DNA of 64,000 nucleotides from Clostridium magnum DSM 2767 (GTDB lineage Bacteria > Bacillota > Clostridia > Clostridiales > Clostridiaceae), in assembly GCF_001623875.1 (NCBI RefSeq), contig NZ_LWAE01000001.1, positions 930,001 through 994,000 on the forward strand, read 5' to 3'. The notes below the pieces were generated by a model. That model worked only from the letters and a program-made list of their open reading frames with translations. It searched no databases and was not told where the DNA came from. Made by a program: the position numbers and the translations under genes. Below are positions 56,887 to 64,000 of the stretch, piece by piece. Position 1 is the first letter of the stretch. Each line of letters begins with the position of its first letter.

Positions 56887-58305
56887 ATGTCAAGTAATCA
56901 ATCTATTTTTAGAACGAAATCGCTTGAAGCTATGATAGGTCAGACACAAGGCAAAGGATTGAAAAAGGTACTAGGGGCATTTGAACTTACAATGCTTGGT
57001 ATCGGAGCAATCATAGGTACAGGTATATTCGTTCTTACTGGAGTTGCTGCAGCAGATTATGCAGGACCAGGACTTATGTTATCATTTATATTTTGCGGAA
57101 TTACCTGTGCTTTCGTAGCGCTATGCTATGCTGAGCTTGCCGCTATGATTCCTGTAGCCGGAAGTGCTTACACCTTTGGGTATGTAGGGTTAGGAGAACT
57201 GTGGGCGTGGATTATAGGATGGGATCTTATCCTAGAATATGTAGTTGCAGTTGCGGCTGTTGCAGTTGGATGGTCAGGTTATATTGTAATGTTACTTAGT
57301 TCCGCAGGAATACATATTCCAGATGCATTAACTAATGCACCAGGACAAAAAGGTGGTATTGTAAATTTACCATCGATATTAATTCTATTTGTTATCACAT
57401 TACTTCTAATTAAAGGTGTTAGTGAAAGTGCTAAGTTAAATAACGTACTTGTTATAGTTAAACTAGCAGTTGTTATTCTATTTATAGTTGTTGGTGCTGG
57501 TCATGTTCAACCAGCTAATTGGAACCCATTCTTACCATATGGTGTAGGTGGTATATTCAAGGGGGCAGCAATCATATTCTTCGCTTACCTTGGATTTGAT
57601 GCAGTTACAACTGCGGCAGAAGAAGTTAAGAATCCACAAAGAGATCTACCTATAGGTATACTTGCTTCATTAGGAGTATGTACAGTATTATATATTGTAG
57701 TTTCAGGTATATTAACTGGTATGGTTCCTTATCAAAATTTCCATAATAATGCAGCTCCAGTTGCTTATGCATTACAACAGGTTGGAATTAACTGGGGATC
57801 AGCATTAGTTTCTGTTGGTGCAGTTACTGGTATAAGCTCAGTTTTACTTGTTATGGCTTTTGGTGCAACACGTGTATTATTCTCATTATCAAGAGATGGA
57901 TTACTTCCAAAAGTATTTGCAGAAATAGATCCGAAATTTGGAACACCTGTGAAGAGTACTGTGCTTGTTGGTGCTGTGACAATGATCCTTTCAGGATTTG
58001 TTCAAATAGGAAGACTTGCAGAAATGACAAACATAGGAACTCTAGCAGCATTCTGTGTAGTTTGTGTTTCAGTTGTAGTTCTTAGAAAAAAGAGACCGGA
58101 TGTTAAGAGACCATTTTTGTGTCCTGCAGTTCCAGCAGTTCCGATTATAGGACTTATATTCTGTTTATACCTAATTTATGAATTACCAAACTTTACAAAA
58201 ATGGTATTTGTAATTTGGTTATTGGTAGGATTTGTGATTTACTTTGGATATGGTAGAAAACACAGTGCAATGAATTTCGAAGATGAATCAAAAGCAAAGG
58301 CTTAA
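56887..58305 (+). CDS. APC-family amino acid permease (YfnA/CAT type)
   Basis: This 472-residue transporter has about 12 transmembrane helices. The N-terminal block GAFELTMLGIGAIIGTGIFVLTG (in part) carries the APC-superfamily substrate loop GIGAIIGTGIF, followed by FCGITCAFVALCYAELAAM and FFAYLGFDAVTTAAEEVKNP, signatures of the cationic amino acid transporter branch. The substrate is not certain (YfnA-like proteins carry several amino acids). It has an unusual poly-T leader and a strong terminator. Confidence 0.92.
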   Translation: MSSNQSIFRTKSLEAMIGQTQGKGLKKVLGAFELTMLGIGAIIGTGIFVLTGVAAADYAGPGLMLSFIFCGITCAFVALCYAELAAMIPVAGSAYTFGYVGLGELWAWIIGWDLILEYVVAVAAVAVGWSGYIVMLLSSAGIHIPDALTNAPGQKGGIVNLPSILILFVITLLLIKGVSESAKLNNVLVIVKLAVVILFIVVGAGHVQPANWNPFLPYGVGGIFKGAAIIFFAYLGFDAVTTAAEEVKNPQRDLPIGILASLGVCTVLYIVVSGILTGMVPYQNFHNNAAPVAYALQQVGINWGSALVSVGAVTGISSVLLVMAFGATRVLFSLSRDGLLPKVFAEIDPKFGTPVKSTVLVGAVTMILSGFVQIGRLAEMTNIGTLAAFCVVCVSVVVLRKKRPDVKRPFLCPAVPAVPIIGLIFCLYLIYELPNFTKMVFVIWLLVGFVIYFGYGRKHSAMNFEDESKAKA

Positions 58306-58317
58306 AATATGAAAAAG

Positions 58318-58352
58318 AAGGTTTCTGCAAAGTTATGCAGAAACCTTTTTTT
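58318..58352 (+). terminator. Intrinsic terminator after the permease
   Basis: AAGGTTTCTGCA and TGCAGAAACCTT form a perfect 12-bp stem around a six-base loop, followed by T's. Confidence 0.93.
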
Positions 58353-58389
58353 ATAGGGTTTCAAGGTGGAAACTTTACTTGTACACAAA

Positions 58390-58587
58390 GATAAGTTATT
58401 AGTAATTGAGAATTATGGTTAAGTTAAGAATTAAGAGTAAAGGATAATTTTTCTCCACCTTGTTTCGAAAAATTTTTAATTTAAGGTTTATTGAAGCAAA
58501 GCTCCAATGGTGTTATATTTTAGATTTTCTGTAGCTTTAGCGAAAGAAAATCATCCATAACTCTTAATTTTCAACTCTTAACTTATC
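58390..58587. repeat. Palindromic intergenic element, MITE-like
   Basis: A roughly 200-bp element with imperfect inverted ends. AAGTTAAGAATTAAGAGT with GGAT (about 58430-58445) faces ATCC with ACTCTTAATTTTCAACTC and TTAACTTATC (about 58553-58587). A central hairpin GATTTTC/GAAAATC lies inside. The right end reaches the stop of the minus-strand MBL gene. There is no coding capacity. It is different from the 135-bp repeat family. Confidence 0.5.
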
Positions 58588-59477
58588 TAATTTTTGAAGT
58601 AGTATAATTTTCCGTTTTCAATTGAATAATTGATCAGCCCTTTTGAGTAGAGATATGTTATAAAAGCTGAGATACCCCCGAAATTTAAATGATATTGATA
58701 GAAATTAAGAGACAGATCATTTAAAATTGTTATATTCTCCAGTAAGTCTTCACGGGTTAAAGGCTGATCTAGTAGATCTAATATTTGATTCTTAAAATTC
58801 TCTATGTTTTCTAAGTTTTTATCCACAAGAGCTATAATTTGATCCCTAGTTAGCACATCGTTACAATGACTTATTACAAAGTAATCTGCATCAACATTTT
58901 TTAAGAGATTTAAAGTACTAATACTCTCCTCAATATCGTAAAGATAAGGAAAAGAATACTTTTCTAGTATTTCCTCACTAAATATTGAGTCTCCGAGAAA
59001 ACATACCTTTTCCGGTGTAATTATTCCAATCTGCTCTATAGAGTGACCTTTTAAAGAGATTACTTCAAATTTTTCGTCATTAATTTTATTTGTGCCATAG
59101 TCTAGTACAAAATCTACAGTTATAGGCTTATTGCTTTTATCTATTCCTTTAATAGGTGATGAGGATGATAGTATAGAGGCTTGAAATTCAGGATTTTCCA
59201 TGAATAGTTTTTCTTTTAGTGAAGTATATACTAAACATCCAGGATAAGTTCTTTGAAAATAAGTATTTCCACCACAATGGTCTAGATGATTGTGGGTATT
59301 AATTATGTATTTAGGATGAAGATTATTCTCTATAAGTATCTGATCTATTTTTTTTGCTTCTGTATTATTTATTCCAGTGTCTACTAGAAGACAATTTTTA
59401 TTTTTGAATACAAAAATTCCACAGTTTGTAGTAGCACTTATGTAGTAACTATTTCCTTTAATTTTATTTAACGACAT
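58587..59477 (-). CDS. Metallo-beta-lactamase-fold hydrolase
   Basis: This 296-residue protein has an MBL domain: DTGINNTEAKKID, metal motif NTHNHLDHCGGN (HxHxDH), LKGHSIEQIGI (third His) and FLGDSIFSE (Asp), then VISHCND with the last His. The C-terminal 90 residues are helical (LTREDLLENITILND) and resemble a winged-helix-like tail. The substrate is unknown; glyoxalase-II-like and quorum-quenching enzymes share the fold. AAGGAG selects ATG 59477 over a GTG three codons upstream that overlaps it. Confidence 0.85.
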   Translation of the reverse strand: MSLNKIKGNSYYISATTNCGIFVFKNKNCLLVDTGINNTEAKKIDQILIENNLHPKYIINTHNHLDHCGGNTYFQRTYPGCLVYTSLKEKLFMENPEFQASILSSSSPIKGIDKSNKPITVDFVLDYGTNKINDEKFEVISLKGHSIEQIGIITPEKVCFLGDSIFSEEILEKYSFPYLYDIEESISTLNLLKNVDADYFVISHCNDVLTRDQIIALVDKNLENIENFKNQILDLLDQPLTREDLLENITILNDLSLNFYQYHLNFGGISAFITYLYSKGLINYSIENGKLYYFKN

Positions 59478-59601
59478 AAAAATCACTCCTTCGCCTATGA
59501 TTTGTTTGTATAATATAAATATACATGATATAATCTTTTATAAGTTATTAAATGAATTATAATATTTATTTTTGATAATTAAAATTAGGAGGATGAAATT
59601 A

Positions 59602-59946
59602 ATGGATCCAAACAGTGCTTTGATGAACAATTTGATGACGCTACTTGGCGTTACCGGTCTTATTCAGGGCTTAGGAATGAAATATAGCACAGCTGTTAGA
59701 AAAAAGCTTAGACTTGACAGAGAGGGTATTGATAAAAAATATATTGGCTTTAAAATAAATTTTCTTATTATTTCTGGAATGATGTTGTTAATGATTCAGT
59801 TGATGGTTTACCTTAATCCAGCCTTTGGAGAAAAAATGCAGATATTGTTATCAGCCTTTTTACTTCTTGCCATAACTTCAGACATGATATATAAAAAAGT
59901 AAGAAGTAGAAAAGCTGCGAAAACAAAATATAAAAAATATAATTAA
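59602..59946 (+). CDS. Small membrane protein, 114 residues, unknown
   Basis: This short protein has two probable transmembrane helices (about 52-72, INFLIISGMMLLMIQLMVYL; about 78-97, ILLSAFLLLAITSDMIY) and a very basic C-terminus (KKVRSRKAAKTKYKKY). The N-terminal part (LGVTGLIQGLGMKYSTA, RKKLRLDREGIDKKYIG) is amphipathic. AGGAGG lies before ATG 59602; an ATG at 59593 is too close to it. It is monocistronic with a strong terminator. No family recognised. Confidence 0.65.
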   Translation: MDPNSALMNNLMTLLGVTGLIQGLGMKYSTAVRKKLRLDREGIDKKYIGFKINFLIISGMMLLMIQLMVYLNPAFGEKMQILLSAFLLLAITSDMIYKKVRSRKAAKTKYKKYN

Positions 59947-59971
59947 AAATCCAGGTTATCCTGGATTTTTT
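59946..59971. terminator. Intrinsic terminator, probably bidirectional
   Basis: AAAATCCAGG and CCTGGATTTT pair around TTAT, followed by T's; the gene on the other strand ends 17 bp downstream. Confidence 0.9.
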
Positions 59972-59987
59972 ATATACATAGAGTTTG

Positions 59988-60629
59988 CTAACTAGATACT
60001 TTTCGCATGCTGCAGTAGTCTCTATTATTACATTTGCTGCAGTCATGGTCCTTTTTACTGAACTCTCTTTTCTTATCTGCACCATAAATATAAGCCATAG
60101 ACCTTAGCGAAGAAAGCATACAGTCATCTACCATATAAATACCTAAAAAATTACCTGCATCTAATTTATCTAATATATTCTTTTGATACCATAACGGAAT
60201 CTCCCCATCCCCTGGAGCAATCCTGCAGCTAAGACCCATTCCTAGTTCATTACTCTTATTAAGAACATGATTAAATAACTGCGAACTAATTTCAAATAAA
60301 TATGAAGTAGCCATAGCATCTAGTACCATTCCTTCCTTCATATTACCTAAATTAAATAGTTTATTAACTTCATCGGTACATCTATCCCCCATAGTAATAA
60401 CACAATAAACTATATGATTACAATCCTGAACTACATCAAAAGTAAAATCTTCATCTTTTGGTGTTATGGTGAAGACTCCAGCCGGCTGTACAGAACTATA
60501 TAGAATAGGTAGTAACTTCTCATACATAGAGCTAATTTCTTCATCAGTTATAAATTCACAATAGGACTTTAAAGTGTTTATTACTATATTTTTGTCCAAT
60601 TTAAAGTCAAAGTCCAATACTATTTCCAT
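59988..60629 (-). CDS. B12-dependent methionine synthase activation-domain-like protein
   Basis: This 213-residue protein resembles the free-standing methionine synthase reactivation (Met_synt_B12) domain found with corrinoid methyltransferases. Blocks include IVYCVITMGDRCTDEV, MVLDAMATSYLFEISSQL, RIAPGDGEIPLWYQKNIL (compare SPGYGDWPL) and YMVDDCMLSSLRSMAYIYGA, then a cysteine motif CSKCNNRDYC at the C-terminus. It would bind a cobalamin-containing partner during reductive activation. No corrinoid protein or methyltransferase is adjacent, so its partner is unknown. Confidence 0.7.
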   Translation of the reverse strand: MEIVLDFDFKLDKNIVINTLKSYCEFITDEEISSMYEKLLPILYSSVQPAGVFTITPKDEDFTFDVVQDCNHIVYCVITMGDRCTDEVNKLFNLGNMKEGMVLDAMATSYLFEISSQLFNHVLNKSNELGMGLSCRIAPGDGEIPLWYQKNILDKLDAGNFLGIYMVDDCMLSSLRSMAYIYGADKKREFSKKDHDCSKCNNRDYCSMRKVSS

Positions 60630-60673
60630 AAGTAAACCTCCCCAAGAAAATGCAAAATTTAACCACTACTAGT

Positions 60674-60736
60674 GCGTTCAATTGAGAATCAGGTGGAGTT
60701 TGTTTGAAACTCTATCTAATTCAGCTTTTAGTTCAT
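60674..60736 (-). repeat. Partial copy of the repeat family after the TauE gene
   Basis: On the minus strand it reads ATGAACTAAAAGCTGAATTA, then the left hairpin (GTTTCAAA-type loop; ACCTGATTC) and TTGAACG, and stops. The right stem is missing. Its ATGA border covers the last codons of the TauE/SafE gene (ATG AAC TAA). Confidence 0.65.
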
Positions 60737-61483
60737 AATTCCATATAGCATCTTTACAGCAACAGCTAAAGACATTGTAACAAATATTGGTTTCATAAGT
60801 TTAGCCCCCTTAGTAAGTGCTATTTTTGTACCAAACTTTGCTCCAACTATCATAAATATGGCCACAGGTATACCGATTTTATAATCGATATGTCCACTTA
60901 TTGCAAACATTACTAGGGAGGTAATGTTACTTACAAAGTTTAGAACTTTTGCATTACCACCAGCACGTACAAAATCAAAACCATATATGGATATAAGTCC
61001 AAAAATCAAAAAGGAGCCTGTACCAGGTCCGAAAAAACCATCATAAAATCCCATTGATAACGCAAGAAGCATACCCAAAAATATGCTTTTTTTCTTAAGA
61101 CCTTTAAATTTATCCTCCATGCCTATAGTTTTTGAGAATAGGCTGTAAGCCCCTACAAGTAATAGAAGTACAACTACAATTATATTTACATATTTTGCAT
61201 CTATACTAAGTACTGTATTTACTCCCAAAATAGCTCCTATCAGTGTAAAAGGAGCTAATAATTTTATGATATTAAAATCTACTTTTCCTGACTGTGCAAA
61301 CTTCAGTGAGCTAGTAAATGATGCACAAGAAGAGGAAAACTTATTTGTGCCTAAGGCTAAATGAGGAGGAATACCTGCTATTAAAAAGGCAGGTACACTT
61401 ATAAGACCACCACCGCCTGCTATAGAGTCAATAAAAGCTGCAAAAAAGCCCGCTGTACATAAAAATATTAAATTCATAGTCAT
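60728..61483 (-). CDS. TauE/SafE-family (TSUP) membrane permease
   Basis: This 251-residue permease has about eight transmembrane helices in two repeats. Signatures are FFAAFIDSIAGGGGLISVPAFL near the N-terminus (in part) and GFYDGFFGPGTGSFLIFG in the middle, both typical of TSUP sulfite/sulfonate/organic-anion exporters. The substrate is not deducible. GGCGGTG precedes the ATG. The last two codons and the stop lie in a copy of the repeat family, so its native C-terminus may be altered slightly. Confidence 0.92.
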   Translation of the reverse strand: MTMNLIFLCTAGFFAAFIDSIAGGGGLISVPAFLIAGIPPHLALGTNKFSSSCASFTSSLKFAQSGKVDFNIIKLLAPFTLIGAILGVNTVLSIDAKYVNIIVVVLLLLVGAYSLFSKTIGMEDKFKGLKKKSIFLGMLLALSMGFYDGFFGPGTGSFLIFGLISIYGFDFVRAGGNAKVLNFVSNITSLVMFAISGHIDYKIGIPVAIFMIVGAKFGTKIALTKGAKLMKPIFVTMSLAVAVKMLYGIMN

Positions 61484-61549
61484 AAAAACACCGCCTACTA
61501 TAATTAAGTCACTTGTATATGTTTAATTTTAACATAGAAATTTAGTATA

Positions 61550-61609
61550 ATGAAGTAAAACTTGAATCAGATAAGTTTTAAATCCTATCTGATTCAAGTT
61601 TTACTTCAT
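61550..61609. repeat. Perfect palindrome of the repeat-family left end
   Basis: A 24-bp perfect inverted repeat (ATGAAGTAAAACTTGAATC plus AGATA at 61550-61573, with its complement 61586-61609) around a 12-base loop. Each arm is a left end of the 135-bp family, facing its mirror copy. It lies between the LTA synthase-like and TauE/SafE genes and could end transcription in either direction. Confidence 0.85.
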
Positions 61610-61652
61610 GTTCTTTATACCTATATGATAAATATTAATAAAACCGTTAATA

Positions 61653-63515
61653 TCAATCAGAACTACTTTCAAACTTTTTCAATAAATTGTGCTTTAAAAT
61701 AGCATCAGAGTATTCTAGTTGGTTTATAGCATTTTCTTTTTTGTTTTTCAAGTCTTCATTTTCCTCAACTTTTTTATTTGTTGACATATCATAAAAGGTA
61801 TCAGTTTGAGATAAATAATAATAGTTTCCATCAGTAAAGGATCCGTCTCTAAAAACTACATTTTTTTGCTCTGAATTAAATAGATCCTTACCCATTAAGT
61901 TTTTACTTGGCAAATTAAATAGATTGCAGATTGTTGGATATATATCCATTTGTCCTGCATTAATACTATTTACACCTTTTATTGATTCGTCTGGAAAATG
62001 AATCATCATAGGGATTTTTTGAAGTTTAGCCCATTCTATATCTGACATAGGAGAGGTTTTATTCAAAAACTGGCTTAGTTCCTTTTCATGATTTCTAGTA
62101 ATAGCATAATGATCGCCATATAGCACTACTACAGAGTCTTTCAATATACCTTCACTATCTAATTTATCTAGAAACATTCCTAACTGTACATCTGTATAAT
62201 GTATAGCCTTTAGGTAATCTCCTAAAAGAGAGCCTTCGTAAGCTCCTACGTTAAAGTCACCATACTTTGAGGGATCATCATAAGGAAAATGACTGCTTAG
62301 TGTTATTAAGAAGGCGTAGTAGGGGCTATTTAAGCTTTTCAACTTGTCAATGGATTGATTAAAGAAAGATTTGTCACTTAGTCCCAAGCCTACATTATCA
62401 TCAATATTATAATCATTTTCATTATAATAGTTATTGAATCCAAATTGTTTATAAATTACATTCCTATTCCAAAAGGTTTCTCTATAACCATGGAATGCCG
62501 CAGTGTTATAGCCAGAAGCTTTAAAGTTCTTTGGCATAGAGTTGAATTCATTGCTGGAGTATAAAAAGTAAGCTGAACCTGAGGGTGCAGGATATAAGGA
62601 GTTATTTGTCATAAATTCTGCATCAGAGGTTCCTCCTGCAGCTATCTGGTAATACATGTTATTAAAATAAACACTGCGAGTAGCCCATTTATTTAAGTTT
62701 GGAGTTATTTCTTGGCCATTTATTTTACTATTTATTGTGAAGTCTTGAAGAGCTTCAACCTGAATCATAATTAAGTTCTTACCCTGGGCTGCTCCGCTTA
62801 GGTTATAAGTGTTAGTGCTATTATTTTGTAAAAATGTTTTTATTTCTGCCTCTTTTGTTTTTGACACAGGAATTCTTCTATTTATACTAGAGTACATAGA
62901 ATTATAGAAATCTAAAAAGTGATAATTAAGTATACCTAGTTTTCTAACAATGTAGACCTTATTATACATTGTACTTAAAAGTCTTGGTTGCTCTTTTGAT
63001 AGAGAGTAAAAGGCTTTAACATTAATACTTAATCCTATAACGAAAAAGACTAGAAAGAGGGAAAAGCTCAAGGATTTTCGCACATCTAACCCATTTTTAT
63101 ATTTATATCGATTTACTAGTGGAAGTATAAATATAAAGTCTGCAGCATAAATTAAGTCAGTGAATTTAAAAAGACTAGCAACACTGGATTTTACAGCACC
63201 TAATTGGAGCCCGCTTATTAAAATAGGTATAGATATTACGTCCTTAAAATACCTAAAGTAAGTTAGGTCGCCGATTATAAATAAAGTTATAAGTAAATTG
63301 CATATGTATAGAAAACCTATTCTTTTTTTTCTATTTAAAATAACTGATATAGCCGCAAGAAATAAAAGAGATGCAAGTACTGGTGAAAATAGTGAAGTAT
63401 AGGAGAAATACTCAGCGCGCATCTCACTGCCATATATAATAACTTTTATTAGCATTAATGTAATATATAAAATTAAATCTATATATGTACGAATAAAAGT
63501 ATTTATCTTATCCAT
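61653..63515 (-). CDS. Lipoteichoic acid synthase-like sulfatase-domain protein
   Basis: LtaS-family enzymes polymerise glycerol phosphate from phosphatidylglycerol outside the cell membrane. The 620-residue protein has five transmembrane helices (about 8-190) and an external sulfatase-fold domain (about 245-590). IQVEALQDF is the first metal site. Catalytic T296 lies in AAGGTSDAEFMTNNSLYP; SSHFPYDD and VVLYGDHYAI are the later metal and substrate motifs. Start ATG 63515 follows GGAGG. An LTA primase or a related glycerophosphotransferase cannot be excluded. Confidence 0.92.
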   Translation of the reverse strand: MDKINTFIRTYIDLILYITLMLIKVIIYGSEMRAEYFSYTSLFSPVLASLLFLAAISVILNRKKRIGFLYICNLLITLFIIGDLTYFRYFKDVISIPILISGLQLGAVKSSVASLFKFTDLIYAADFIFILPLVNRYKYKNGLDVRKSLSFSLFLVFFVIGLSINVKAFYSLSKEQPRLLSTMYNKVYIVRKLGILNYHFLDFYNSMYSSINRRIPVSKTKEAEIKTFLQNNSTNTYNLSGAAQGKNLIMIQVEALQDFTINSKINGQEITPNLNKWATRSVYFNNMYYQIAAGGTSDAEFMTNNSLYPAPSGSAYFLYSSNEFNSMPKNFKASGYNTAAFHGYRETFWNRNVIYKQFGFNNYYNENDYNIDDNVGLGLSDKSFFNQSIDKLKSLNSPYYAFLITLSSHFPYDDPSKYGDFNVGAYEGSLLGDYLKAIHYTDVQLGMFLDKLDSEGILKDSVVVLYGDHYAITRNHEKELSQFLNKTSPMSDIEWAKLQKIPMMIHFPDESIKGVNSINAGQMDIYPTICNLFNLPSKNLMGKDLFNSEQKNVVFRDGSFTDGNYYYLSQTDTFYDMSTNKKVEENEDLKNKKENAINQLEYSDAILKHNLLKKFESSSD

Positions 63516-63705
63516 TTTAAGTCCTCCAAAGTATAAATTTTGTACCACATTAAATTATAAAACTAATATATGTATATTTGCAAAATAAAATGTTAATAAA
63601 TTGTTTCAAAAATAAATCATCTATGATAGCTATTTACATAAGTGAAATAGTATAGCATAATAATAGTTGTTATATTAAGTGAAAAATACTAGGAGGAATT
63701 TGGTA

Positions 63706-64000
63706 ATGGGAGAGAAAGAAGAATCTTTAGAACACATTTTGATAGATGAAGAAGAAGCTAAAAAGGAATTTTTAGAAGAATTAAGAACTAAAAATTTGGA
63801 AGAAACAAAAGCCTTTGAAAGAGCTGCTCTAGAGAGGGCACTTTTAGAAAAAGCGGCTGAGGATAGAAAATTAAGAGAAGAACAGAAGGCTTTAGGGCAG
63901 ATAGCTTCAGGCGTTCTTGATGATACAAAAGAAGAAGATAGTGATGAGAGAAAATTGATTACTAGTGATGAAACACAATTAGTAAAGGTAGATAAAAAAA
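63706..64000 (+). CDS. Start of a charged coiled-coil protein, cut by window edge
   Basis: An ORF begins at ATG 63706, five to six bases after AGGAGGAATTTG, and stays open to the end of the window (98 codons). The visible part is acidic and helical (HILIDEEEAKKEFLEELRTK, RALLEKAAEDRKLREEQ), then SGVLDDTKEEDSDERK, predicted coiled coil without a signal peptide so far. Not recognised; the rest may carry a membrane or functional domain. It is divergent from the LTA synthase-like gene. Confidence 0.7.
   Translation, partial: MGEKEESLEHILIDEEEAKKEFLEELRTKNLEETKAFERAALERALLEKAAEDRKLREEQKALGQIASGVLDDTKEEDSDERKLITSDETQLVKVDKK

Noticed and set aside
58356-58380. AAGGTGGAAACTTTACTTG as another repeat-family left end
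   Set aside because: Similarity covers only about 12 bases and there is no hairpin or ATGA border.
34206-61609. CRISPR array
   Set aside because: The repeats are dispersed by kilobases, in both orientations, with no regular spacers and no cas genes.
1-64000. tRNA or rRNA genes, prophage or integrase
   Set aside because: No cloverleaf sequences, rRNA segments, integrase, portal or terminase-like proteins were seen.

Overview
The window is a low-GC chromosome segment of an endospore-forming Clostridium (Clostridium sensu stricto type). The evidence is the strongly A+T-rich codon use, AGGAGG-type ribosome-binding sites, the order lepA-hemW-hrcA-grpE-dnaK-dnaJ-prmA-rsmE-mtaB, sporulation genes (yqfC, yqfD, a CotS-like coat protein), pyruvate phosphate dikinase and purine riboswitches. 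The species cannot be named from this alone.

Layout. 1-11.6 kb: the HrcA/CIRCE heat-shock operon followed by ribosome, tRNA and translation genes (prmA, rsmE, mtaB, hinT, rpsU, yqeY). 11.7-18.8 kb: yqfC-yqfD, the c-di-AMP phosphodiesterase pgpH, ybeY, a DgkA-PAP2 fusion, cdd, era, and recO, which starts with CTG. 18.8-28.5 kb: a UBA/DUF4342 protein, a CcpN-type regulator next to ppdK, a CotS-like gene, dgt, and dnaG-rpoD behind a candidate sigma-H promoter. 28.6-31.5 kb: a membrane protein, trmK, a Nif3-family gene and the RNase P RNA. 31.5-33.3 kb: a decayed locus holding a truncated uroporphyrinogen-decarboxylase-like gene and a PucR/CdaR-type regulator with an in-frame TGA. 33.4-40.8 kb: lgt, then two solitary adenine DNA methyltransferases resembling C. 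difficile CamA, on either side of an HtrA protease and a 44-codon gene. 40.8-46.2 kb: a guanine riboswitch with a purine permease, a YdcF-like protein, a broken sensor kinase and an SGNH hydrolase. 46.5-54.2 kb: a purine riboswitch and the operon purE-C-F-M-N-H-D, which makes IMP (purL/Q/S and purB are not here). 54.4-64 kb: cell-envelope and transport genes, among them a phosphodiester-glycosidase-like protein, an amino-acid permease, a metallo-beta-lactamase-fold protein, a B12-reactivation-like protein, a TauE/SafE permease and a lipoteichoic-acid-synthase-like protein, ending in a gene cut by the window edge.

The most unusual feature is a family of about 135-bp structured repeats. Three full copies are seen (38682-38813, 40634-40766, 49444-49579), with several partial or diverged ones (34206-34254, 34281-34375, 51373-51400, 60674-60736, 61550-61609). 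Full copies start at an ATGA, have a left hairpin, and end in a second interrupted stem closed by GGATAAA. They have no terminal inverted repeats and encode nothing, which suggests a non-autonomous element with subterminal hairpins. Two copies in the same orientation bracket the second methyltransferase. One copy lies antisense between purF and purM. Several copies begin inside the stop codon of the preceding gene, and at least one forms that gene's terminator.

How the genes work together: most of the window is housekeeping. Regulation visible in the sequence includes CIRCE for heat shock, two purine riboswitches with readable terminator/antiterminator alternatives, a structured rpsU leader, and candidate sigma-H and sigma-E promoters tying rpoD and yqfCD to sporulation.
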